Shown piece after piece: positions 1 to 5,361 of a DNA stretch of 5,361 nucleotides (within the stretch, counting starts at the first letter, position 1; every line of letters starts with the position of its first letter). The notes beneath the pieces are model-generated. The model did not search any database. It saw nothing but the letters and a program-made list of their open reading frames with translations, and was not told where the DNA came from. The stretch comes from Pseudomonadota bacterium (GTDB taxonomy: Bacteria > Pseudomonadota > Gammaproteobacteria > Xanthomonadales > Xanthomonadaceae), in NCBI GenBank assembly GCA_023439425.1, contig JAEXNZ010000348.1, forward strand, positions 1 to 5,361. The letters are read 5' to 3'. Both the position numbers and the translations under genes were made by a program.

Positions 1-1269
1 TCCGAACTGTTCGATGCGACGCATGCCGTCTTCCTTCACGTTGCCGGCGACGATGCCGGAGAAGGCCCGGCGCAGGTCGGCGGCCAGCGCGTGCGGCGGA
101 CGCCCGTGGTGCAGGTCCAACGCGGCCATGGCCTCGTGGGTCGGCACGAATGGCTGCTGGTACTCCCACGGGATCTCGATCGACCAGTTGAAGAAGAACG
201 AGTCCTTCTGCGCCAGACGGTGCTCGCGTACGCGCTTGATGCCCGCCGACATCTGCCGGGCCACGGCGACCGGGTCACCGATGATGATCTGGTAGCGCTC
301 GGCGGCCGCATCGCCCAGGGTCAGGCGGATGAAGCGGTCGATCTGCTCGAAATACGGCGCGGCCACGGTCGGGCCGGTCAGGATCAGCGGGAACGGCAGG
401 TCCTTGTTTTCCTCACGCAGCAGGATGCCCAGCAGGTACAGGATCTCCTCGGCGGTGCCGACGCCACCGGCGAACACGATGATGCCGTGGCCGATGCGGA
501 CGAAGGCCTCCAGGCGCTTCTCGATGTCCGGCATGATCACCAGGTGGTTCACGATCGGGTTCGGCGACTCGGCCGCGATGATGCCCGGCTCGGTCAGGCC
601 GATGTAGCGCGTGGTGTGCTTGCGCTGCTTGGCATGGGCAATGGTCGCGCCCTTCATCGGGCCCTTCATCGCGCCCGGGCCGCAGCCGGTGCAGATGTCC
701 AGCCCGCGCAGGCCCAGCTCGTAGCCGACCTGCTTGGTGTACAGGTATTCGTCGCGGCCAATGGAGTGGCCGCCCCAGCAGACCACCAGGTTGGGGTCGC
801 CCGGGTTGAGGATGCGCGCGTTGCGCAGCAGCCCGAACACGGCATTGGTGATGCCCTCGGACGACTCCAGCTCGGCCGCGTAGGCCGGGCCCATCTCGAT
901 GGCCATGTAGGCCAGGTCACGGACCACCGCGAACAGCAGTTCGGCCACGCCGCGAATGATTTCACCGTCGACAAAGGCCATCGCCGGGGCGTTGACCAGG
1001 TCGATGCGGACGCCACGGTCCTGCTGGGCGACCTGGATGTCGAAATCGGGGTACAGATCGCGCGCCGCGCGCGGGTCGTCCGAGGCACTGCCGCTGGTCA
1101 GCACCGCCAGCGCGCAGCGCCGCAGCAGCTCGTGCATGCCGCCGCCGGAGGCATCGCGCAGGCGCGCCACCTCGGCCCGGGACAGCACATCCAGCCCACC
1201 GCGCGGGTAGATCCGCGCGTCCTGCACCGGCAGCGTGCGTGCCGGGGTTTCACTGATCGTCATGGTCAT
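1..1269 (-). CDS. ppnN: Pyrimidine/purine nucleotide 5'-monophosphate nucleosidase PpnN (LOG family), C-terminus cut by window edge
   Basis: This is a cytosolic enzyme that, in E. coli (YgdH/PpnN), cleaves nucleoside monophosphates to a free base and ribose 5-phosphate for salvage and stress adjustment of nucleotide pools; the E. coli protein is allosterically controlled by (p)ppGpp. The 423 codons seen match my memory of E. coli PpnN along their length: LVVCWGGHSI (161-170), ICTGCGPGAM (192-201), MPDIEKRLEAFVRI (246-259), the LOG nucleotide/phosphate loop AGGVGTAEE (267-275) and AADLRRAFSGIVAGNVKE (396-413). The usual LOG loop begins with Pro; here it is Ala267. E. coli PpnN has about 454 residues, so roughly 40 C-terminal residues lie outside the window. 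The frame has an in-frame stop at 1285-1287 and no other start codon, leaving only ATG 1267-1269 or ATG 1261-1263. I chose the first because a GAAGAAG motif lies 10 nt upstream of it. The gene is preceded by the terminator of the receptor gene, so it is probably transcribed separately. The family call is secure; the enzymatic role is transferred from E. coli. Confidence 0.95.
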   Translation of the reverse strand, partial: MTMTISETPARTLPVQDARIYPRGGLDVLSRAEVARLRDASGGGMHELLRRCALAVLTSGSASDDPRAARDLYPDFDIQVAQQDRGVRIDLVNAPAMAFVDGEIIRGVAELLFAVVRDLAYMAIEMGPAYAAELESSEGITNAVFGLLRNARILNPGDPNLVVCWGGHSIGRDEYLYTKQVGYELGLRGLDICTGCGPGAMKGPMKGATIAHAKQRKHTTRYIGLTEPGIIAAESPNPIVNHLVIMPDIEKRLEAFVRIGHGIIVFAGGVGTAEEILYLLGILLREENKDLPFPLILTGPTVAAPYFEQIDRFIRLTLGDAAAERYQIIIGDPVAVARQMSAGIKRVREHRLAQKDSFFFNWSIEIPWEYQQPFVPTHEAMAALDLHHGRPPHALAADLRRAFSGIVAGNVKEDGMRRIEQFG

Positions 1270-1279
1270 TCTTTTTTCG

Positions 1280-1286
1280 CTTCTTC
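1280..1286 (-). promoter_or_regulatory. Ribosome binding site of ppnN, deciding between two in-frame ATGs
   Basis: On the minus strand the purine-rich GAAGAAG lies 10 nt before the ATG at 1269 and 16 nt before the second in-frame ATG at 1263. The 10-nt gap equals that of the receptor gene in the same window and favours the first ATG. An A-rich stretch follows the motif, and the match to the anti-Shine-Dalgarno sequence is only moderate. Confidence 0.5.
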
Positions 1287-1296
1287 AAGGTTGCCG

Positions 1297-1325
1297 ACTG
1301 TACCGCTGCCCCCTTAAAAAGGAAA
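1297..1325 (-). promoter_or_regulatory. Weak candidate promoter of ppnN
   Basis: The minus strand has TACAGT (1302-1297, four of six matches to the -10 consensus), 17 nt downstream of a poor -35 TTTCCT (1325-1320) that overlaps the terminator stem. Transcription would start near 1290, leaving a leader of about 20 nt. A separate promoter is expected after such a strong terminator, but the hexamers are too weak to be sure of it. Confidence 0.2.
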
Positions 1326-1350
1326 ACGGCCGGGTTGCCCCGGCCGTTTT
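1323..1350 (-). terminator. Rho-independent terminator of the TonB-dependent receptor gene
   Basis: A perfect 12-bp inverted repeat, AAAACGGCCGGG (1323-1334) and CCCGGCCGTTTT (1339-1350), encloses a 4-nt loop (1335-1338). Read on the minus strand, the arm ends in TTTT and continues CCTTTTTAA, a T-rich tail typical of intrinsic termination. It begins 24 bases after the receptor stop codon and lies ahead of ppnN. On the plus strand the downstream T run is only the four stem bases, so the reverse activity would be weaker, and no plus-strand gene needs it. Confidence 0.9.
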
Positions 1351-1374
1351 AATTAACGCGTCAAGTTCGATGGA

Positions 1375-4300
1375 TCAGAACTTGTACTTCAGGGTCAGCT
1401 GCATCGACCAGCGCGACACGCCGGTGTTGCCCTTGTCGTTGTTGTTTTCCTGGATCGACGGCTCATCAGCCGAGGTGAAGTTGTAGATGTACTTGCCGGT
1501 TGCCGGATCGATACCCGCGTAGTTGGCGACACGAGCGGTCGAGTTGAAGCCGTAGTCGTTGATGCGGCCCCACTTCTTGTTGATCAGGTTGCCGACATTC
1601 ATGATGTCCAGCGCCAGCTCACCCTTGTGCTCCTTCATGAAGCCCGGGAACTCCTGCGAAATACGCACATCGAAGGTGTTCACGAAGCCGGTACGGAACT
1701 CGTTGGCCGGAGCAATCTGGCCCTGGTAGGCGGCCAGCTGCGGGTTCTTGGCCAGCCAGTCGAAGAACGACTTCTCCATAGCGGCACCGCCCGTCCACAG
1801 GACGTCGCCCGGGCCATTCGGCACGTAGAACAGGTCGTTGAAGGCACCGGCACCCGAGGTCGAGGCGGCGTCGCCGTTCATGTCGTTGTAGTAGATGTAG
1901 CTGAACGGACGACCCGAACGGCCTTCATAGAACAGGCCGACGCTGGTGTTGTAGTCGCCGAAGAACGCCTTCTTCCAGTTCAGCGAAGCGGTCACGCGGT
2001 CCTTGATCGCGTAGCGCGAATCGTACGCCACGTTTTCATTGGCGGTGCCGATCAGGGTGCTGCCCCAGTTGGAGGTGTTCTGCGAGCTGGTCAGCGGGCT
2101 GACTTCCTTCGCGGCGGTGTAGGTGTAGGCCAGCGACCAGCCCCAGTTTTCCATCAGCGGCTTGTTCAGGCCGACCGTGAACTGGCGGCTGGAACCCTTG
2201 TCGGTGTTCCGGAGCAGCATTACGTCGCCCATGTTGCCCGGACGGTTGGCCTTGCCGCGCACTGGCCGGCCATTCGAAGCCGTCTGACCTTCCTGCACCA
2301 GGTAGCGGTTGGCTGCGGTGGCGGGCAGGTAGCCTTCCGGATTCCAGAACAGCTCACGACCGTCCTGGCCGATGCGGGTGTAGCTGCCATTCGGGCCGGA
2401 CAGGTCCAGACGCTCGAAGTACAGCGCGTCGTTGACCTTGGTATACAGGAACTCAGCCGAAGCGACGATGCCGTACCACGGCAGCTCTGTATCGAAGGCC
2501 AGGTTGGTCTTCCACACCGACGGCATCTTCAGACCCGGCTCGATGATGTCCACGTTGTCACGCGCGGTGACGGTGCCACCGGGGTAGTACGGCGGATTGA
2601 CGTTCGGGGTGAAGATCGGACCCGGGTTGTTGACGGTGAACTCCTGGTAGTTGAAACCAGTGTTCTGGTAGGCACCGGCCATCCACACGTTGGGAGCCGC
2701 GCCGCCGAACAGGCCCACGCCGCCACGCAGCTGGGTCGGACGGTCGGTGTCGAAGGTGTAGTTGAAGCCGAAGCGCGGCTGCACCAGCTTGTCGTCCGGC
2801 ATGACGGTGTTGTCATAGCCGTAGGTCGACATGATGCGCGGGTTGTACAGCTTCTGGTCGCTGAAGTCCGGGATGTCCACGCGGACGCCGAGCTGCAGAG
2901 TCAGGTTGTAGTTGACCGCCCAGCTGTCCTGCACGAACAGGCCAGTGTTCTTCAGCTCGTAGCGGGCCGGGACGTCGTCCAGGCTGCCACCCGGCAGCGG
3001 AGCGCGCACGATGTACTGGCTCGGGTTATTGGCCGCAAACGCGTCGAGGTTGTTGAACACGTACACGCCGTTGAGGTTACGGCCGTAGAAGTTCAGCAGC
3101 TCGTTCTTGGAGTAATCGAAGCCGAACTTGACGGTGTGGTCGCCGACATACCAGGTACCGGCACCGAAGGCGCTCAGTTCCTTGGACTCAATGATGTTGA
3201 CGTGGGTGTTCTGCTCGGTACCGAAGTACAGCGAGTTGTTAGCCGAGCCACCGAAGCCACGGACCTGGATCTGCGGCAGGTTCGAGGCCGGGGTGCGGAT
3301 GGCCGAGTAGTCCTTGTGACCGATCTTGAATTCGGTCGAGAAGTTCTCGGACCAGTCGCTGAACAGTTCACCCATCCAGGATTCATAGGTCTTCGGCAGG
3401 TCATACCAGAAGCTGCTCAGCGAGACCGCGCTGTTGCTGATCTGCGGGAAGCGGGCCACGTTCTGTTCCATCTTGTTGTAACGGACGGCAGCACGGTGGT
3501 TGTCGCTGATGTTCCAGTCGATCTTCAGCGCGTATTCTTCGATTTCGGTGTTGTTCGACGGTGCGCTCAGCGAGCCGGCGTCGAAGCCGTAGCCAGTGGC
3601 GATCTGCTGCGCACGGGCGATGTCGGCGTCGGTGATGGTGCCCCTGCCGTACGGGGTGTCGGTCAGGCTGGTACCCGGGGCCGAACGCTCCATCTTTTCG
3701 TAGTTGGCGAAGAAGAACAGCTTGTCCTTGACGATCGGGCCACCCAGGGTCATGCCGTAGGTCTTTTCGTCGTCAAAGCCGTTGAAGCGGACGCCGTCCA
3801 GTTCCTTGCGGACCAAGTCCTTGTCGCGGTACGCGTAGTACACGGTGCCGCCGAAGTTGTTGGTACCCGACTTGGTCACCGCATTGATCACCGCACCGGT
3901 ACCACCGGCGATGGTGGTGTCATAGTTGGCGATGTCGATGTTGATTTCCTGGATCGCATCCATCGACACCGGCTGACGCTCGGTCGGCAGGTTGTTGGAT
4001 TCCAGGCCGAACGGATCGGCGGCGCTGATGCCGTCGATGCGGATCGCGTTGTAACGGGTGTTCTGGCCACCGGCCGAGATCGCACCGTCAGCCTTGCTGA
4101 CCTGCGAGATGCGCGGGTCGAGGCGGATGTAATCCTGGATGTTGCGGTTGACCGACGGCAGTTCGTCGATGGTTTCGCGGTTGACGTTGGTGCCGGTGCC
4201 CATCTTGTTGGCGCTGAACACGTCCGAACCACCGGCCACGGCAACAACATTCACCGCGTCCAGGTTGGTGGCGGCAACGTCGCCGGTCAGGGCGGCATTG

Positions 4301-4623
4301 ATGGTGTTGACCTGATTCAGGTTCAGGTAGACGCCTTCTTCGGTCTTGGTGCCTTCACCCGGCTTGTTGATGGTGATGGTGTACGGACCACCCACGCGCA
4401 GACCGCGCGCAGCGTAACGACCCGAGGCATCGGTGGTGGCACGGCTGACGGTGCCCGACTCGGTGTGCGTGATGGTGACTTCGGCACCGACCACAGGCGC
4501 GCCTGCGGCGGACGTGACCTGGCCGCCGACACCGGCAGAGGTGCTCTGGGCGAAGGCGGGGGCGGCAGCAAGAGCGGCCACGAGACCAAGGGTGAGCTTG
4601 GACATCCGGAGTGGGTGGGTCAT
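1375..4623 (-). CDS. Oar-like TonB-dependent outer-membrane receptor
   Basis: This is a complete 1082-residue outer-membrane transporter, energised through TonB-ExbBD. Residues 1-25 form a Sec signal peptide with a basic n-region, the hydrophobic run LTLGLVAALAAAPAFA, and a predicted cut AFA|Q after residue 25. Residues about 31-112 are a carboxypeptidase-regulatory-like Ig fold (GxVtsaaGapVvGAeVti, then ttDasGrY). LDAVNVVA (121-128) is a plausible TonB box. The plug spans about 137-255 and ends in the characteristic GGTGAVINAVTKSGTNNFGG (240-259). The rest is a 22-strand-type barrel with the typical NVGNLINKKWG near the end and a C-terminal KYKF, the terminal Phe being the BAM signature. This architecture and length (about 1000-1100 residues) are those of the Oar family. 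The substrate cannot be read from the sequence; Oar of Myxococcus is linked to protein export, while most family members have no known substrate. The start at 4623 was chosen because GAGG lies 10 nt upstream; the internal ATG at 4605 has no such site and would shorten the n-region. The gene has its own promoter region and terminator, so it appears monocistronic. Confidence 0.95.
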   Translation of the reverse strand: MTHPLRMSKLTLGLVAALAAAPAFAQSTSAGVGGQVTSAAGAPVVGAEVTITHTESGTVSRATTDASGRYAARGLRVGGPYTITINKPGEGTKTEEGVYLNLNQVNTINAALTGDVAATNLDAVNVVAVAGGSDVFSANKMGTGTNVNRETIDELPSVNRNIQDYIRLDPRISQVSKADGAISAGGQNTRYNAIRIDGISAADPFGLESNNLPTERQPVSMDAIQEINIDIANYDTTIAGGTGAVINAVTKSGTNNFGGTVYYAYRDKDLVRKELDGVRFNGFDDEKTYGMTLGGPIVKDKLFFFANYEKMERSAPGTSLTDTPYGRGTITDADIARAQQIATGYGFDAGSLSAPSNNTEIEEYALKIDWNISDNHRAAVRYNKMEQNVARFPQISNSAVSLSSFWYDLPKTYESWMGELFSDWSENFSTEFKIGHKDYSAIRTPASNLPQIQVRGFGGSANNSLYFGTEQNTHVNIIESKELSAFGAGTWYVGDHTVKFGFDYSKNELLNFYGRNLNGVYVFNNLDAFAANNPSQYIVRAPLPGGSLDDVPARYELKNTGLFVQDSWAVNYNLTLQLGVRVDIPDFSDQKLYNPRIMSTYGYDNTVMPDDKLVQPRFGFNYTFDTDRPTQLRGGVGLFGGAAPNVWMAGAYQNTGFNYQEFTVNNPGPIFTPNVNPPYYPGGTVTARDNVDIIEPGLKMPSVWKTNLAFDTELPWYGIVASAEFLYTKVNDALYFERLDLSGPNGSYTRIGQDGRELFWNPEGYLPATAANRYLVQEGQTASNGRPVRGKANRPGNMGDVMLLRNTDKGSSRQFTVGLNKPLMENWGWSLAYTYTAAKEVSPLTSSQNTSNWGSTLIGTANENVAYDSRYAIKDRVTASLNWKKAFFGDYNTSVGLFYEGRSGRPFSYIYYNDMNGDAASTSGAGAFNDLFYVPNGPGDVLWTGGAAMEKSFFDWLAKNPQLAAYQGQIAPANEFRTGFVNTFDVRISQEFPGFMKEHKGELALDIMNVGNLINKKWGRINDYGFNSTARVANYAGIDPATGKYIYNFTSADEPSIQENNNDKGNTGVSRWSMQLTLKYKF

Positions 4624-4633
4624 TTTTGGGTAG

Positions 4634-4637
4634 CCTC
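4634..4637 (-). promoter_or_regulatory. Ribosome binding site of the Oar-like receptor
   Basis: GAGG on the minus strand sits 10 nt ahead of the ATG at 4623. It fixes the start at MTHPLRMSK and argues against the longer open frame that begins at 4746 and against the internal ATG at 4605. Confidence 0.6.
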
Positions 4638-4678
4638 GATGCGAGAGTGGCGATTTGCGGAGAAAAAACGCGCCCACA

Positions 4679-4744
4679 CAGCCCCGGCAGCGGCTGAATG
4701 GACTTAGATCTGGGTTCCCTATGCCGCAGGCTGGTTTCAGCCGC
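4679..4744 (-). promoter_or_regulatory. Structured 5' leader of the receptor mRNA with alternative hairpins
   Basis: On the minus strand GGCTG-AAAC-CAGCC (4742-4729) is a perfect 5-bp hairpin, and CAGCC-N8-GGCTG (4696-4679) is a second one. They compete with a third pairing: GCGGCTGAA (4744-4736) is a perfect 9-bp inverted repeat of TTCAGCCGC (4698-4690), with 37 nt between. Six T residues follow at 4668-4663. The predicted transcript would begin near 4751, so these arms would form its extreme 5' end. The pairings are seen in the sequence; any regulatory role is inference. Confidence 0.3.
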
Positions 4745-4749
4745 AACGG

Positions 4750-4767
4750 TTAACACTAGATTAACAC
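4750..4767 (-). repeat. Tandem GTGTTAA direct repeat over the receptor promoter
   Basis: The minus strand carries GTGTTAA at 4767-4761 and again at 4756-4750, an exact 7-base repeat with an 11-base period, close to one helical turn. The first copy overlaps the candidate -10 and the second the predicted start point. That placement suits an operator for a repressor, but no protein is known to me to bind it. Confidence 0.5.
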
Positions 4768-4786
4768 GATAGCCCCGTTATGTGAC
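4758..4786 (-). promoter_or_regulatory. Candidate sigma-70-type promoter of the Oar-like receptor
   Basis: On the minus strand GTCACA (4786-4781, four of six matches to TTGACA) is separated by exactly 17 nt from TAATCT (4763-4758, three of six matches to TATAAT). The predicted start is near 4751-4750, giving a leader of about 128 nt. Matches are modest, as is common in GC-rich xanthomonads, so the placement is tentative. Confidence 0.35.
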
Positions 4787-4833
4787 GGTTTAGCGACAAC
4801 GCGCACACCATCACAACGCAATCGTGACGTTTT
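4782..4833 (-). repeat. Pair of AAA(C/A)CGTCAC motifs 42 bases apart upstream of the receptor
   Basis: Minus-strand AAACCGTCAC (4791-4782) and AAAACGTCAC (4833-4824) differ at one of ten bases and are spaced 42 bases, about four helical turns. The nearer copy overlaps the candidate -35. They could be binding sites for a regulator, but two ten-base matches may also be chance. Confidence 0.3.
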
Positions 4834-4859
4834 CTTCACATCCGCCTGTTCAGGAAATA

Positions 4860-4874
4860 CCGGCTCCTTGCCGG
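4860..4874. repeat. Short palindrome in the intergenic region
   Basis: CCGGC-TCCTT-GCCGG is a perfect 5-bp inverted repeat with a 5-nt loop. It has no GTAG end and no T tract, so it is neither a clear SMAG element nor a terminator. It may be a degraded relative of the neighbouring palindromes or chance in GC-rich DNA. Confidence 0.3.
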
Positions 4875-4920
4875 CAGGGCGGAAGGTAATGGCCGTTCAT
4901 GTCAGGGCGGTGACGCGAAA

Positions 4921-4945
4921 GGCAGCCGGGCAAGCCCGGCTCTAC
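4921..4945 (-). repeat. SMAG-like GTAG palindrome, left member of a pair
   Basis: Read on the minus strand the element starts with GTAG (4945-4942), followed by AGCCGGGC, TT, GCCCGGCT (4941-4924) and GCC. The arms are a perfect 8-bp inverted repeat. A GTAG head joined to a GC-rich hairpin is the defining layout of SMAG elements, the abundant intergenic palindromes of S. maltophilia, related to REP sequences that RAYT-type transposases mobilise. No such transposase is in the window. The assignment is from layout and memory, without alignment. Confidence 0.7.
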
Positions 4946-4969
4946 GGGGGCACCGCGGGGGCCGCATGG

Positions 4970-4992
4970 GTAGCGCCGGCCGTTGGTCGGCC
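4970..4992 (+). repeat. SMAG-like GTAG palindrome, right member of a pair
   Basis: On the plus strand GTAG (4970-4973) is followed by C, then GCCGGCC (4975-4981), loop GTT and GGTCGGC (4985-4991). The arms pair over 7 bp with one G-T wobble. It faces the element at 4921-4945, the two GTAG heads being 24 bases apart. It lies 12 bases beyond the dehydrogenase stop codon, where it could protect the 3' end of that transcript. Confidence 0.65.
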
Positions 4993-5004
4993 CGCGCCGA
5001 ACCA

Positions 5005-5361
5005 TCAACGCGCGATATCAAATACCTGGCCGCGATGCTCGGCCCCGGCAGCCGACAGCAACAGCACCGCCGCCTCAGCGCACTCTTCCGGATGCCGTGC
5101 CGCCTGGTCCTCATCCAGGGAGAACGCCCGCGCCCGCAGCGCGGTGCGCATCGGGCCCGGCTGCAGGCCACTGACCCGCACCGGGCCGCGCGCCAGTTCG
5201 GCATGCAGGCTGGCGATCAGCCCGCGCAGGCCGTGCTGGGCGGCCCCATAGCCGCCCCAGTAGGCCTGCCCTACCCGCGCCGGGTCGTCCACGGTGAACA
5301 CCAGCGCAGCATCGTCGCGCTGCTTCAGCAGGGGCAGGCAGGCCTGGGCCAGCCAGGCCGG
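5005..5361 (-). CDS. YciK-like short-chain dehydrogenase/reductase, C-terminal part, with degenerate active site
   Basis: The frame is open from the right edge for 118 codons, so the start and the N-terminal NAD(P)-binding Rossmann motif (TGxxxGxG) are outside the window. The visible part follows the SDR fold: helix ending LPLLKQRDD, strand ALVFTV (19-24), the YWGGYGAAQ segment (34-42), strand VRVSGLQPGPMRT with the conserved PG loop, and a final Rossmann strand GQVFDIA. It resembles E. coli YciK, notably PGPMRTALRARAF against PGGTRTAMRASAF. The catalytic Tyr is kept (Y38), but the YxxxK lysine is Gln42, and the position 13 residues before Tyr, normally the catalytic Ser, is Asp25. Family membership is firm; reductase activity is doubtful, and the substrate is unknown. 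It is followed by the SMAG-like pair and points towards the receptor gene, from which it is separated by 381 bases. A GTG at 5299-5301 is an internal codon, not the start. Confidence 0.88.
   Translation of the reverse strand, partial: PAWLAQACLPLLKQRDDAALVFTVDDPARVGQAYWGGYGAAQHGLRGLIASLHAELARGPVRVSGLQPGPMRTALRARAFSLDEDQAARHPEECAEAAVLLLSAAGAEHRGQVFDIAR

Larger units (their letters stand above)
4624..5004. other. 381-base non-coding region between the dehydrogenase and the receptor
   Basis: I see no credible gene here. From right to left it holds a head-to-head pair of SMAG-like palindromes directly after the dehydrogenase stop, a short 5-bp palindrome, an AT-richer stretch (about 4745-4860) with repeated CGTCAC and GTGTTAA motifs and a candidate promoter, and a structured leader up to the receptor start. 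The drop in GC around 4750-4860, relative to both flanking genes, is what a promoter region would show. I saw no clear rho-independent terminator for the dehydrogenase gene. Confidence 0.8.

Noticed and set aside
91..1317. A 408-codon open frame on the plus strand, antisense to ppnN
   Set aside because: It is a GC-bias shadow of ppnN: rich in Gln, Arg, His and Val, with no family features, and it runs across the terminator hairpin.
4663..4696. Rho-independent terminator (hairpin 4679-4696 plus T6) for the dehydrogenase transcript
   Set aside because: The T run begins 10 nt after a weak 5-bp stem and lies downstream of the receptor's promoter. A conventional terminator has the T tract directly after a strong stem.
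1627..4707. A 1026-codon open frame on the plus strand, antisense to the receptor gene
   Set aside because: Its translation is low-complexity, rich in Val, Arg, Gly and Asp, with no recognisable domain. It mirrors the real gene, whose G/C-biased third codon positions keep stops out of the opposite strand.
4624..4746. N-terminal extension of the receptor to an ATG at 4746
   Set aside because: The 41 extra residues would precede the signal peptide and contain Cys and Arg/Pro-rich sequence. They would also overlap the ribosome binding site, the leader and part of the promoter. The ATG at 4623 gives a normal signal peptide.
4811..4841. CRP/Clp-type site around TCACA, CGTGA and TCACA motifs
   Set aside because: The half sites are in the wrong order or have the wrong spacing (TCAC-N9-GTGA, CGTGA-N8-TCACA) for the TGTGA-N6-TCACA consensus.
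5005..5301. A complete small gene of 98 codons starting at GTG 5301
   Set aside because: The frame stays open to the window edge, and the upstream 20 codons encode the conserved SDR helix before the VFT strand, so this is the end of a longer gene.
1..5361. Signs of a mobile element, defence system, CRISPR array or tRNA-linked integration site
   Set aside because: No integrase, transposase, nuclease, regularly spaced repeats or tRNA structure was found; all three genes look like ordinary chromosomal genes with uniform composition.

Overview
The window reads as chromosomal DNA of a high-GC gammaproteobacterium of the Xanthomonadaceae, most likely Stenotrophomonas. Three things point there: the strong G/C bias at third codon positions; an Oar-like TonB-dependent receptor of the kind abundant in xanthomonads; and two short GTAG-ended palindromes at 4921-4945 and 4970-4992 that look like the SMAG repeats of Stenotrophomonas maltophilia. 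The genus call is an inference from these features, without any database search.

All three genes lie on the minus strand, so the window is transcribed from right to left. At the right edge (5005-5361) is the C-terminal 118 codons of a YciK-like short-chain dehydrogenase/reductase, in which two of the three classical catalytic residues are replaced. Next comes a 381-base non-coding stretch (4624-5004). It holds the head-to-head SMAG-like pair, a smaller palindrome, a candidate promoter with tandem GTGTTAA repeats over its -10 and start region, and a leader of about 128 nt that can form alternative hairpins. This stretch drives a complete 1082-residue Oar-like TonB-dependent outer-membrane receptor (1375-4623).

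A perfect 12-bp GC-rich hairpin with a T-rich tail (1323-1350) ends the receptor transcript. It insulates the receptor from ppnN (1-1269), which starts about 50 bases further on. PpnN is the nucleotide 5'-monophosphate nucleosidase of the LOG/YgdH family, which in E. coli is controlled by (p)ppGpp. Its C-terminus runs off the left edge of the window.

The genes do not form an obvious pathway; the receptor looks like its own transcription unit between two housekeeping-type genes. I found no phage, IS, CRISPR, toxin-antitoxin or defence genes, and no tRNA or rRNA. The places most worth a second look are the degenerate active site of the dehydrogenase and the regulatory/leader region of the receptor.
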